A stretch of 64,000 nucleotides of DNA from Flavobacterium cutihirudinis (GTDB taxonomy: Bacteria; Bacteroidota; Bacteroidia; Flavobacteriales; Flavobacteriaceae): positions 186,001 to 250,000 of the forward strand of contig NZ_QRDQ01000009.1 of NCBI RefSeq assembly GCF_003385895.1. The letters are read 5' to 3'. This document shows, one piece after another, positions 24,818-35,900 of this stretch (the stretch's first letter is position 1; each line of letters opens with the position of its first letter). Under the pieces are notes generated by a model. The model ran no database searches and had not been told where the DNA came from. It saw nothing but the letters and a program-made list of their open reading frames with translations. A program made the position numbers and the translations under genes.

Positions 24818-25945
24818 TTATTTGGTAGCGTCTTGAATACTGATTTTCTCGCCATCTTTTGTAGCAGTCAAAAATGCAGCTCCATACCCTTTACTCTTAG
24901 CTTCTTGCAAATATTTTTTTGCAGCTTCGTAATCGGATGTTTCCTCATAGAAATATTTATAGATATTATTTTCGTAAAGCATGGTAACATTTTTAAGTCC
25001 TTTGAAGTTTTTAGGCTCTAATGGTGTTTTTTTGATACTTGCAATAAGCTGAACTTTATAAAAAGTACCTTTCACTGCATTTTTTGCTGCTGGTGTCGGC
25101 TCAGTTACTTTTGCTTTTTTAGGCGTTGAAGTATCTTTTACCGGTCTAACATCTGCCATTTCAGGAATACCTGAACCAAAATATTCGCTTTTATAACTTA
25201 AAATAGCCTCTGCGATAGCTTTTGCAATATCATTTTGTCCTTCTTCCGAATTCAAAATATTTCCTTCAGTAGGATTCGATACAAAACCAGTTTCTACCAA
25301 AACTCTTGGCATATAAGCTTTATGAAGTACCATAAACGGCGCCTGTTTCACACCGCCATGTCTCAGTTTTTTTCCTAGTCTATCAAAATTATCTTCAATT
25401 TTAGTTGCCAACGAAATACTGTTATCCAAATATTCTTCCTGCATTAATGTCATTCCAATCATAGATTCAGGAGAATTTGGATCATAACCTTCATATTTAC
25501 GTTTATAATCTTTTTCTAATGTAATAACCGAGTTCTCTTTTTTCGCCGCCTCAAGATTCGATGCAACTTTACTCAAACCCATTACATAGGTTTCTGTACC
25601 GTCGGCCGCTGTATTTTTGTTTGCATTACAGTGAATCGAAACAAAAATATTAGAATTTGCTCTGTTTGCTATGTTCGCTCTCTCGACCAAATCAATAAAA
25701 ACATCTGTTTTACGAGTATAAATCACATCAACATTTGGCGCTGCTTCCAATATTTTTCCAACTTTAAGCACAATTGCTAAGGCAATATTTTTTTCAATTC
25801 GGCCACTATAAACGGCACCAAAGTCATGATCACCATGTCCCGCATCGAGTGTTACCTTAAAAACATTTGCCTGACTGTAAGCACAAAACGAAATTATAGT
25901 TAGAAAAAAACTAAATAATAGCCTAGTTTTGTTAAATATATTCAT
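24818..25945 (-). CDS. N-acetylmuramoyl-L-alanine amidase (Amidase_3) with SPOR-like tail
   Basis: Periplasmic peptidoglycan amidase of 375 residues. Signal peptide MNIFNKTRLLFSFFLTIISF is followed by the zinc amidase domain. Its motifs include LDAGHGDHDFGAVYSG (zinc His), the catalytic EKNIALAI, SIHCNAN (zinc His) and the C-terminal VLVETGFVSN. A C-terminal region after KDTSTPKKAK, with FYKVQLIASIKKTPLEPKNF, resembles a SPOR domain that binds septal glycan. I chose ATG at 25945 over an upstream start that would precede the signal peptide by 22 residues. It heads the minus-strand run and is divergent from lptD. Confidence 0.93.
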   Translation of the reverse strand: MNIFNKTRLLFSFFLTIISFCAYSQANVFKVTLDAGHGDHDFGAVYSGRIEKNIALAIVLKVGKILEAAPNVDVIYTRKTDVFIDLVERANIANRANSNIFVSIHCNANKNTAADGTETYVMGLSKVASNLEAAKKENSVITLEKDYKRKYEGYDPNSPESMIGMTLMQEEYLDNSISLATKIEDNFDRLGKKLRHGGVKQAPFMVLHKAYMPRVLVETGFVSNPTEGNILNSEEGQNDIAKAIAEAILSYKSEYFGSGIPEMADVRPVKDTSTPKKAKVTEPTPAAKNAVKGTFYKVQLIASIKKTPLEPKNFKGLKNVTMLYENNIYKYFYEETSDYEAAKKYLQEAKSKGYGAAFLTATKDGEKISIQDATK

Positions 25946-26027
25946 AAATCTAAAAGTTAATTTTAATAATATGCAAGTGTTATAATTTTTGCAATTGATT
26001 ATTTTTGCCAAAAAATTATATGTAAGT

Positions 26028-28769
26028 TTGACATGTCAAAAAACAAGCCATACTTTTACAAAAATAGCATTTAAACCTTTGCACACAAACTTATTTAATA
26101 TCGTTTTAGTATCATTTTTCCTAACACTAGGATGTGGTAAAGTATATTCGCAGGAGATAAAAACCCCAAAAAAGCCGTTACCCGCTGTAAAACAAACAGA
26201 TAAACCTTCTGCTCCTAAAATTGATACCGTAAAACAAAAAGACAATACTACAGCCGTAAAAGTTGATACGGTAAAAATTGACAGCATAAAACCAAAAAAA
26301 GCTTTTCTTGACGGAAAAGTAAAATACAAAGCAAAAGATTACGCAAAAATTGATCAGAAGAGAAAACTGATTACCTTATATAATGAAGCGGAACTATATT
26401 ATAAAGATGTAGAATTAAAATCCGGTATCATTGTTTTAGATTATGCCAAAGACGAAGTTTATGCAGGAAGAATAAAAGATTCGACTGGTACTTTAATTCA
26501 ATACCCAAATTTTAAGCAAGGAGCAAGCGAGGTACAACCAGACTCTATCCGCTTTAATTTTAAAACAAAAAAAGCTTTAATTTTTAATTCCAGAACCGAA
26601 CAAGGAGAATTCAAAATAAAAGCTGCAGTTACTAAAAAAGAAAACGATTCAGTTTACTTTTTGAGAGGCGCCCGCTTTACAACTTCTACAGATGTCGACA
26701 ATCCTGAATATTATTTCCAAACCAACAAAGTAAAATTTGTTCCCGGAAAAAAAGTAGTAACAGGTCTTACTAATATGGTTATTGCCGACGTTCCAACTCC
26801 TCTAGCTTTACCATTTGCTTATTTTCCTATGAGTGAAGAAAAAAGTGTTTCAGGTATCATTATACCTAGTTATAACGATTCAAATACCAGAGGATTCTCT
26901 TTGCAGAACGGAGGATACTATTTTGCGTTAAGCGACAATTACGACTTAACCGTATTGGCAGATTATTACACAAACGGAAGTTATGCCATGCGCTTTGAAT
27001 CGGCGTACGCTCAAAGATATAAGTATCGGGGAAATATCAATATTCGTTTCGAGAACTTAATCAGCAGCGAAAGAGGATATCCTGATTATTCGAAACAAAA
27101 AATTTACAACATTCAGTGGTCACACTCAAAAGACACTAAATCAAATCCAAACTCTACCTTTTCTGCTTCGGTCAACATGGGTAGTAGTAAATACTTCAAA
27201 CAGTCTATTAATCAGGCCAACGTTGGTTCTAACCTGAATAATACTTTAAGTTCATCTATCTCATATAATAAGACTTTCAATACGGTTCCTCAGGCGAGAA
27301 TCTCGTTAACCGCGACACATTCTCAAAATACACAAACTGAAGTAATTAATATGACACTACCATCGCTTCAAGCGAGTATTGACCGTGTTTACCCTTTTGT
27401 TGGAAAAGACGGAATCAAAAAAGGTTTTATCAAAAACATCAACCTTCAATACAATCTAAGCGGTAAAAATAGTTTTGTAACAACTGATTCCTTGTTCTTT
27501 AAACCTCAAATGTTTAAAGATGCACAAATTGGTATGCAACACAGTATTCCGTTGAGTACCAACTTTAAATTATTCAAATATTTTAGTGCGGGAGCCTCTA
27601 CAAATTATCAGGAAACCTGGGTTACTAAAACTATTAACAAAAGCTACGACGAAAACACAAATAAGGTACAAACAACTACGGTTAATGGTTTTGACGCTTT
27701 TAGAACCTATAATTTCAGCACCAATTTAGGAACGACGATTTATGGTACTTTTAATTTTGGTGAGGATAAAAAAATTCAGTCAATCCGTCACGTCATGCGT
27801 CCTTCTGTAACGTATGCTTATACCCCAAGTTTTGAAAAATACTATAATACTTATGCAGTTGACGCTTCAGGGCGTATAACAACAGAATACACACGTTTTG
27901 AAGGTGGAATTTACGGTGCGCCAGGAAAAGAAAACTCTAACATAGTTGGATTTTCATTAAGCAATACTTTCGAAGCCAAAGTAAGAGACAGCGACAGTAC
28001 AAAAACAGAACCTAAAAAAATAATGCTGTTAAATAACCTGAATTTTAGCACCAGTTATAATTTCAATGCTGATGGAAAACAAATTCAGGCATGGCAACCA
28101 TTACTTGTAAGTGGTGGAACACAGTTTTTTGATAATAAAATGAATGTGAATTTTGGTGCCGTTTTGGATCCCTATGCGATTGATAATTCAGGTGCAAAAA
28201 TGGACAAATTTAATATTGATAATGGCGGAAGTTTATTTAGAATGACCAGTGCCAACGTTACTTTAAATTACTCTTTCAGCAACAAAGGAACCAAAGAACA
28301 GAAAAACACCCAAAGTCAGCGAAACGGAGGACGAAGTGATGACTTATTTGGTACCAATACTGACTTGACAGACAGTCGAAATAGTCAGTTTGCTAATGAA
28401 AAAGAAGACGACAAAGATGTTATAACAGAATTCTTCAACTCTAAACTACCATGGGATATGACAATGGCATACTCCCTAACCTACTCTAACGTTAATAGAG
28501 AAAACAAAATTACCGGAAACTCCATTATGATATCCGCAAATATGGACATTACTCCAAAATGGAAAGGCGGGGTTTCTACAGGATATGATTTTGTACAAAA
28601 AGGAGTTACCTTTACTCAATTCCGTTTTGAAAGAGATTTATTAAGCTGGAGAATGGCTTTTAACTGGCAGCCAATGGGAACCAATTCTAACTGGAATTTC
28701 TTCATTGGAATTAAATCTGGTGTCTTAAGTGATATCAAATGGAACAAACGAAGCGTTTCAAACCGATAA
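26028..28769 (+). CDS. lptD: LPS-assembly outer-membrane protein LptD
   Basis: Outer-membrane translocon that inserts LPS at the cell surface. It has an exported N-terminus (FNIVLVSFFLTLGCGKVYSQ), a proline/lysine-rich linker, an OstA-like beta-jellyroll region (about 75-240, with AELYYKDVELKSGIIVLDY) and a large C-terminal beta-barrel to the end. The length, about 900 residues, fits. The start is uncertain: TTG at 26028, TTG at 26079 or a further upstream TTG at 25989 are all in frame, and no ATG is. A TAAGTTTG element at 26023-26030 would, if it is the promoter, favour 26079. ridA follows 28 bp later. Confidence 0.9.
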   Translation: MTCQKTSHTFTKIAFKPLHTNLFNIVLVSFFLTLGCGKVYSQEIKTPKKPLPAVKQTDKPSAPKIDTVKQKDNTTAVKVDTVKIDSIKPKKAFLDGKVKYKAKDYAKIDQKRKLITLYNEAELYYKDVELKSGIIVLDYAKDEVYAGRIKDSTGTLIQYPNFKQGASEVQPDSIRFNFKTKKALIFNSRTEQGEFKIKAAVTKKENDSVYFLRGARFTTSTDVDNPEYYFQTNKVKFVPGKKVVTGLTNMVIADVPTPLALPFAYFPMSEEKSVSGIIIPSYNDSNTRGFSLQNGGYYFALSDNYDLTVLADYYTNGSYAMRFESAYAQRYKYRGNINIRFENLISSERGYPDYSKQKIYNIQWSHSKDTKSNPNSTFSASVNMGSSKYFKQSINQANVGSNLNNTLSSSISYNKTFNTVPQARISLTATHSQNTQTEVINMTLPSLQASIDRVYPFVGKDGIKKGFIKNINLQYNLSGKNSFVTTDSLFFKPQMFKDAQIGMQHSIPLSTNFKLFKYFSAGASTNYQETWVTKTINKSYDENTNKVQTTTVNGFDAFRTYNFSTNLGTTIYGTFNFGEDKKIQSIRHVMRPSVTYAYTPSFEKYYNTYAVDASGRITTEYTRFEGGIYGAPGKENSNIVGFSLSNTFEAKVRDSDSTKTEPKKIMLLNNLNFSTSYNFNADGKQIQAWQPLLVSGGTQFFDNKMNVNFGAVLDPYAIDNSGAKMDKFNIDNGGSLFRMTSANVTLNYSFSNKGTKEQKNTQSQRNGGRSDDLFGTNTDLTDSRNSQFANEKEDDKDVITEFFNSKLPWDMTMAYSLTYSNVNRENKITGNSIMISANMDITPKWKGGVSTGYDFVQKGVTFTQFRFERDLLSWRMAFNWQPMGTNSNWNFFIGIKSGVLSDIKWNKRSVSNR

Positions 28770-28797
28770 ACTATTTTTGAATCAAAATACTTTCATT

Positions 28798-29178
28798 ATG
28801 AAAAAAATCATCTTTACCGAAAAAGCTCCGGCTCCTATCGGTCCATACAATCAGGCTGTTTTATCAGGAAATACACTTTATGCTTCAGGGCAAATTGCTA
28901 TAAATCCAGCATCAGGCGAACTTGTTACTGACAATATCAACGACGAAACAAAACAAGTAATGGAAAATATTGCTGCTATTCTGGAAGCTGCGAATATGAC
29001 ATTTGAGAACGTTGTAAAAGCTACGATTTTCATTATGGACATGAACAACTTTGGCGCTATAAATACGATTTACGGATCTTATTTTAACGAAAAAACCGCT
29101 CCAGCACGTGAAACGGTTCAGGTGGCATGTTTGCCAAAAAATGTAAATGTTGAAATCTCTATAATTGCAGTGCAATAG
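28798..29178 (+). CDS. ridA: RidA-family enamine/imine deaminase
   Basis: A 126-residue Rid protein that hydrolyses reactive 2-aminoacrylate and related imines. Features are KAPAPIGPYNQAV, YASGQIAINPASGE, QVMENIAAILEAAN, VVKATIFI and the catalytic-site block APARETVQVACLPKN with the conserved arginine; it ends VEISIIAV. I chose ATG at 28798 because residues before it are not part of the family. It follows lptD by 28 bp. The last 20 bp overlap the 3' end of the convergent mgsA gene. Confidence 0.94.
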   Translation: MKKIIFTEKAPAPIGPYNQAVLSGNTLYASGQIAINPASGELVTDNINDETKQVMENIAAILEAANMTFENVVKATIFIMDMNNFGAINTIYGSYFNEKTAPARETVQVACLPKNVNVEISIIAVQ

Positions 29179-29533
29179 CATCTAATAATAATTGTGCCGT
29201 TGCTTCATTCGTGGCCAGCGGCACATTATGTACATCGCAAACACGAATCAACATATTAATATCAGCTTCATGAGGATGGCTTGATAAAGGATCCTTAAAA
29301 AAGAAAACCATTTTAGTTATTCCCTCAGCAACTCTACCTGCAATTTGAGCATCACCTCCCAAAGGTCCAGAAAGCATTCTTTGCGTCTTAAATCCCGCCG
29401 CTTCAGCTTTTCCACCCGTTGTTCCGGTACCAATTAATTTGATTTTTTCATTATGAAGAACATCAGCATTTTTAATTAAAAAATCAATTAAATCTGCTTT
29501 TTTACCATCATGTGCAATAATTGCAATTTCCAT
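29159..29533 (-). CDS. mgsA: Methylglyoxal synthase
   Basis: A 124-residue enzyme that converts dihydroxyacetone phosphate to methylglyoxal and phosphate, a bypass of lower glycolysis when phosphate is short. Motifs are IAHDGKKADL, LIGTGTTGGKAEAAG, MLSGPLGGDAQI and the active-site block DPLSSHPHEADINML. The start ATG at 29533 gives normal length; upstream in-frame ATGs overlap the kinase gene. It is 10 bp after the sugar-kinase stop, so the two form an operon. Its 3' end overlaps ridA by 20 bp. Confidence 0.94.
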   Translation of the reverse strand: MEIAIIAHDGKKADLIDFLIKNADVLHNEKIKLIGTGTTGGKAEAAGFKTQRMLSGPLGGDAQIAGRVAEGITKMVFFFKDPLSSHPHEADINMLIRVCDVHNVPLATNEATAQLLLDAIALQL

Positions 29534-29543
29534 AAAACCAGAA

Positions 29544-30395
29544 CTATTGATTAGCAACATGGTAAGCAATTAATCCGTCAATTGGTCTTCTTAAAACATT
29601 CCCTAACTTAAGTTCATATTTATCGAAAGTCTCTTGTAATTCATCTTTTAAATAAAATGCAATAGATCCAACGAAATGAACCGGTACTTCTTTGCAGTTA
29701 TCAAACTGTTTGATGTAGTTTTTAACGAAAGACTTCATTCCTTTGAAAATAATTTTTCTGCAGAATTCAGTATCTTTATGTTTAATTAAAAACTTTGCAA
29801 AAGTTGCCAAATAAGCATTTGGGTTTGCTTCTTTGTATAATTTGTTTTTAATAAAATCAGGATCTACGTCGTATTCTTTTTCAAATTCAACCGCCAATTC
29901 CTTAGGCATTTTATTAAAATAGTATTTTCTGATTAATTCTTTTCCAAAAACATTTCCGCTACAATCATCCATAAGAATATACCCTAATGATTGTACTTTT
30001 TGATGCAATACTTTTCCATCAAAATAACTGCAGTTAGATCCTGTTCCTAAAATAGAAACAATTGCTTCTTCTCCTTTTGGAGTTGTTGCATAAACAGCCG
30101 CATAAGTATCTTCCTGAACATCAATAATAGCATTTGTAAAATAATCCTGAAAGATCAATTTTAACGCCTTTTTCATTCTGTCAGTTCCACAACCAGCTCC
30201 GTAAAAGAACAAATGTGTTGCTTCTTTTTTATTTTGTAAAATATCAAAACGGTCATTTAATCTTTCGATAATTTCAGGGCCATCAAGAATTTCAGGGTTT
30301 AGCCCTAAAGTTTGTGTGGTAAACAATACTTTTCCATTATCATCAATTGCAATCCAATCGGCTTTAGTAGATCCACTGTCAACTATTAATTTCAT
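29544..30395 (-). CDS. BadF/BadG-type kinase, N-acetylglucosamine kinase-like
   Basis: ASKHA-fold kinase of 283 residues. It has the phosphate-1 motif MKLIVDSGSTKADW, GAGCGTDRM, DTYAAVY, the adenosine/phosphate-2 motif ILGTGSNCSY and GYILMDDCSGNVFGKELI. This pattern is common to GlcNAc kinases of the BadF/BadG family. A sugar substrate fits its position with pfkA, gapA and mgsA, though it is separated from gapA by a terminator and probably has its own promoter. Glucosamine or GlcNAc is likely; direct proof is missing. Confidence 0.85.
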   Translation of the reverse strand: MKLIVDSGSTKADWIAIDDNGKVLFTTQTLGLNPEILDGPEIIERLNDRFDILQNKKEATHLFFYGAGCGTDRMKKALKLIFQDYFTNAIIDVQEDTYAAVYATTPKGEEAIVSILGTGSNCSYFDGKVLHQKVQSLGYILMDDCSGNVFGKELIRKYYFNKMPKELAVEFEKEYDVDPDFIKNKLYKEANPNAYLATFAKFLIKHKDTEFCRKIIFKGMKSFVKNYIKQFDNCKEVPVHFVGSIAFYLKDELQETFDKYELKLGNVLRRPIDGLIAYHVANQ

Positions 30396-30484
30396 TTTTT
30401 TTTATTTTAGTTTTTGGATGAGTTTTTCTTCATTTAAAATAAAAAGTGTGTTTTTTACATTAATTAAAGACGAAACAAAATAAG

Positions 30485-30516
30485 AAAATCCCGTTACTCT
30501 GAAATAACGGGATTTT
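30485..30516 (-). terminator. Terminator after gapA
   Basis: On the minus strand AAAATCCCGTTA (30505-30516) pairs with TAACGGGATTTT (30485-30496), loop of 8. It begins 17 bp past the gapA stop and separates gapA from the kinase gene. Confidence 0.85.
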
Positions 30517-30532
30517 GCAAAAATATATAATA

Positions 30533-31561
<1,029 letters not shown>

Positions 31562-31632
31562 TTATTACACTAATTCAAAGTCTAATTTCCTCACAATAAA
31601 CTTCTTTTCTTTTTAAACTTTTATTTATAATG

Positions 31633-32619
31633 TTATGTCGACATAATGTCAGACACTCTTAATAATTCTCTATCAATTTCAGATTTACCTTTAATTGCTT
31701 GCTCTAATGGAGTAAGAGAAACTTTATCTTCACGCAAACCAACCATATAATTTGATTTACCTTCAATTAAAGATTCGACAGCTTTAACTCCTAAACGGCT
31801 TGCTAAAACACGGTCAAAACAAGATGGAGAACCACCACGTTGCATGTGTCCCAAAACTGAAACCCTAACGTCGTACTCAGGCAAATTAGCTTCAACATAA
31901 TCTTTTAATTCGAATACGTTTTTACCAATTTTATCTCCTTCAGCAATTACTACTATACTTGATGATTTTCCTGATGCTTTACTTTTTTGAAGTGAGTCTA
32001 ACAATCTGTCTAACCCTAAATCTTCTTCAGGAATAAGAATTTCCTCAGCTCCTGCACCAATACCGGCATTAAGAGCAATATGTCCGGCATCTCTTCCCAT
32101 AACCTCTACGAAGAATAAACGGTTATGCGAACTTGCTGTATCTCTAATTTTATCGATACAATCTACAACAGTATTTAATGCTGTATCATACCCTAAAGTA
32201 TGTGTTGTTCCATAAATATCATTATCGATAGTTCCTGGAATTCCCATTACCGGAAAGTCATATTCTGAATTGAATATTAATCCTCCTGTAAAACTTCCGT
32301 CACCACCAATAACAACCAGAGCATCAACTCCAGCTTTTACAAGATTTTCGTGGGCTTTTTTTCTGCCTTCCGGGGTTCTGAACTCAACTGAACGAGCCGA
32401 TTTTAAAATCGTTCCTCCCTTGTTTACAATATTATTTACACTTCGAGGGCCCATTTCTTTAAAATCACCTTCGATCATTCCTTGATACCCTCTATAAATT
32501 CCTATGCATTCTATATTATGAAAAGCACATGTTCGAACAACTGATCGTATTGCAGCATTCATTCCTGGCGAATCTCCTCCTGAGGTAAGAACACCAACTT
32601 TTTTTATTGTTTTTGGCAT
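31633..32619 (-). CDS. pfkA: 6-phosphofructokinase
   Basis: ATP-dependent phosphofructokinase of 328 residues. Motifs include GVLTSGGDSPGMNAAIRSVV, GGDGSFTGG, PGTIDNDIYGTTHTLGYDTAL, VEVMGRDAGHIAL and LGHMQRGGSPSCFDR. It is the first gene of the pfkA-gapA run. A LacI-type palindrome lies 85-96 bp upstream of its ATG and is the best evidence in the window for control of glycolysis by a sugar-sensing repressor or activator. Confidence 0.97.
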   Translation of the reverse strand: MPKTIKKVGVLTSGGDSPGMNAAIRSVVRTCAFHNIECIGIYRGYQGMIEGDFKEMGPRSVNNIVNKGGTILKSARSVEFRTPEGRKKAHENLVKAGVDALVVIGGDGSFTGGLIFNSEYDFPVMGIPGTIDNDIYGTTHTLGYDTALNTVVDCIDKIRDTASSHNRLFFVEVMGRDAGHIALNAGIGAGAEEILIPEEDLGLDRLLDSLQKSKASGKSSSIVVIAEGDKIGKNVFELKDYVEANLPEYDVRVSVLGHMQRGGSPSCFDRVLASRLGVKAVESLIEGKSNYMVGLREDKVSLTPLEQAIKGKSEIDRELLRVSDIMST

Positions 32620-32703
32620 TATTTAAGTATTAAAGTGTAAAATTAGCAAACATTCACCACTTTTCGGGTTATGATTGTAATAAATTAATAAAATCTGTTA
32701 AAT

Positions 32704-32715
32704 TCAAACGTTTTC
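32704..32715. promoter_or_regulatory. LacI-family-type operator upstream of pfkA
   Basis: TCAAACGTTTTC keeps the central AAACGTTT and matches the perfect site at 240-251 at 10 of 12 positions. Read on the minus strand, CGAAAACGTTTG. It is 85 bp upstream of the pfkA ATG. Confidence 0.5.
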
Positions 32716-32871
32716 GTTAATAAGTTTTTCTATTGCAAAAAATTCATTTAAAATAATAAAAGCTACTTATTTTAATTAAATCTTTAAAATTAACAATACA
32801 TTAATGAAGTGTTACAAAACTGATACGTTTTTTATATGGCGGAAAAAAAATTGGGATTTTAAAAGTAGGCA

Positions 32872-32901
32872 TAAAAAAACCATTATGCGAATAATGGTTT
32901 T
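32872..32901 (-). terminator. Terminator of tamB
   Basis: AAAACCATTAT and ATAATGGTTTT pair across a 4-base loop (32876-32901), followed on the minus strand by a U-run. It starts 26 bp after the tamB stop. Confidence 0.85.
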
Positions 32902-32926
32902 ATAATTTAGTATTTTTTAACACAGC

Positions 32927-35900
32927 TTAAAAATCTTCATTGTCAGGAATTAATCCCTGATTGTTATTTTGAGGCTGAGGCTTTTTCTCTTCTTCTTTTT
33001 TCTCAGATTTCTTTTTATCCTTCTCTGCCTTCTTATTGCTATTGAAGTTAATATAGTCCGGATTCAAATTTGAGTCTTGCAAATCATCAGAAGTTTTCTT
33101 TATCGTGCGTTCCAATTTATGATCCTTAAAAAGCTTATTCACCAATTCGCTGAAAGTATCAAAATCGACTTCATAAGAAATACCGACTCCTTGTGTATAT
33201 CCGATACCCTGACCTACATAATTAATATCATTTTCTTTATTGAACAAACGTAGATTCATAGATCCATCTTCATTTACTCTGTAAAGGATTTCAATATCAC
33301 CAACAATCGCTGACTCATTTACACCTCCAACCGGTACTCCAACTTTTCCGTTTATGGTAATTTTTTCATTAATCTGCGATGAAATATTAGCAACAAACTG
33401 ACCATCGGCTTCCTGCCCCAACCTTTTATCTGCAGAAATATAATTTAAATCAATATTTACTTTATCGCTGTCGGATTTTATAATTCCTCCCAACAAACTT
33501 GAAGCCGTCTCTGTAAGTGTTCCTGATAAGTCACCCTGACTAAAACCATCCGTACTCATAAATGAACCTGTAGACAACAAATACAAAGCCTGAGTCTGGC
33601 GTATATCTTTATCATCCAGTTTATATTGTATCTCCGATTTCAAGACATTACTTACCGATGGAAACTGAATATCAAAGTTAGGATCAGGACTAGTTAAATC
33701 TCCTCTTAAACCAATAACAACTTCTACTGGAACTTTTTTGTTAAATGACGAAGTATTATCCAAAAGTACAGCAGGATTTGCCGATGTTTTGTAAACGGCT
33801 TCCAGATTAAGCTGCGCTTTCATCGGGTTCCCTTCCCAAATAATCGATCCGCCTTTCTTAACAGAGAATTTTTTATCGATTAAACCTCCGTATTTAAAAT
33901 TATAAGTTCCTTCGTATGCCTGGAAATCTCCCCACATATTAAATTTACCAAGCGTATTGATTTTAAACAATAACGATCCGTAACCTTTTCCTTTCATACC
34001 ATGACCTGAATTTCGATCTAGTATAACTTCAACTTCTGCATCTGGAGTAATGTCAAAATCAAATTCCAGTTCTAATCCGTTATAGTTTCTTGTTTTTTCT
34101 ATAATACCATTTGCAAGATTGTATTTTTCTTTTGGAGTAACAAAATGAATCCAGCTGCTTTCTCCAACACTTTGCGCATTATTAATCGGAATCTTTACTT
34201 CCGTACCTTTCTCCGATTTTGCATCTACTTTTATAAATAAACCTTCAGTAGGTCCTTTAATACTTGCTGTTCCGTTAATAAAGGCGGTACCAAAATAAGC
34301 TGCATCTTCACTGTCTTTTGTGTCAAGTGCCAATAATCGTTTTGAAGTAATCGTCAAATCCAGTTTCCAGTCGGCAAAATTATTATGCTCGATTGTTCCA
34401 TTCAAAAGTCCTTTGGTTTTGTATTTTGTATCTGTTAACTGATTGTTTCTGAACAAAAACTTTTCATTGGTCAAATCAATTACAGTTCGATCACTGAGTT
34501 CGTAGTCTGTATTTAGATACGGAATTGTCATTCCGGCTTTTTCAACGTACAATCGCCCGTTAATTTCAGGCTTTTTAGCATTTCCAACCACAGCGGCATT
34601 TCCGGAAACGGTACCTCTCACATTTGATAATACCTCACCTCCCACTGGTCCTAAAGTAGCTAAATTAAACCCTTCAAGTTTTAAATTAAGATCTAAGACG
34701 GTTTCTTTATTTTCTATAGCAAAAGTTCCCCAAGCTTTAAATGATTCAGTAAAATCATTTTGTATCGACGAATTGACCACAAACTTTCTCAGGTTTTGAT
34801 CTCCGGATATATCAAATTTCAAAGTTCCTAATTCGGTTTTATTCAAATTAAGATGATCAATAACAATTGCTGCAGTTGGCTGATAAACATCTTTATTTTG
34901 CTTGAAATTAACATTTCCATTCAGGTTACCATTAAAGACAAACTTAGACGTTAAAGGTGTAATTTTATTAATATCAACATCTTCAAAATTCAGGACGAGA
35001 TCTTTATAATCGTTTCCTTTAATAACACCATTTAGGTCGATTTTCTGATTTTCATGTGATAAAACAATATTATCAATGGTAAAGTTTTTAAAGAATTGGT
35101 CGAAAACAATCTGATTATCTTTTTCTGCATCTTCATTCAAATACCATATATAGTCTTTAAACTTCATTTCGGACTTTTTAATTCCGACTATATTATTTTT
35201 GTTTTTATCAATGGTATGAAACAAATCCAGATTAAAATAATCTTCGCCTTTTTCTCCTCCTTTAAATTCTGAACGAACATATAAGGTATCTTTTGCCGTA
35301 ACATTAATTAAATTAAAATCGCGTATTTTATAATAAGGCGTTTTAATACTATCTAATTCAACGTAGGCATTATAAAGTGTGTTTTTATTATCAACGTTGA
35401 TTCTGATATTATCAAAAGTATTTTTTGCCAAGGTTATTTTCTGTGATTTAAATCGGAATTTAAACTCCTGCAAATCGGAGTCGATTTTACCACGAACAAC
35501 CGTCGAAGAATCAATATTGATTTCAGGATACAACATTTCGACCACTTTATTGTATACATGAAAATTAAAGCGAAGAAATTGTCCTTTTCGCAGTGGATAA
35601 GGCTTATAGTTGGTATATAAACTTCCTACCGAATTCATCACCAATTTTCCCAATTGATCAAATCGGAACTTACCCACAATTTTTCCATTTACGACATCGG
35701 TTGAATTAATGGTAATTGTTCGCAACCTGTCATCATCAAAACTAGAATTTACAGTAAGTTCATCAAATGCATAAGTCGATTTAGGGTTTTGGTAAACAGC
35801 ATCTTTTATATAAATATTTCCATGAAGCGTTTCCAACGAATTACCAGACATTTCAACAACAGCATCTCCGGTAAAATTAGAAATAGAATCCTTAACGAAT

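Larger units (their letters stand above)
32620..32926. promoter_or_regulatory. pfkA upstream region with LacI-type operator and tamB terminator
   Basis: The 307-bp gap contains a LacI-type palindrome at 32704-32715 and a hairpin terminator for tamB at 32872-32901. A TAATTTTA sequence on the minus strand near 32640 is a near match to the -7 element. I see no gene. Confidence 0.55.

Noticed and set aside
25989-26027. LptD start at TTG 25989
   Set aside because: It would add residues before an already adequate signal peptide and would lie upstream of, or inside, the possible promoter element at 26023-26030.
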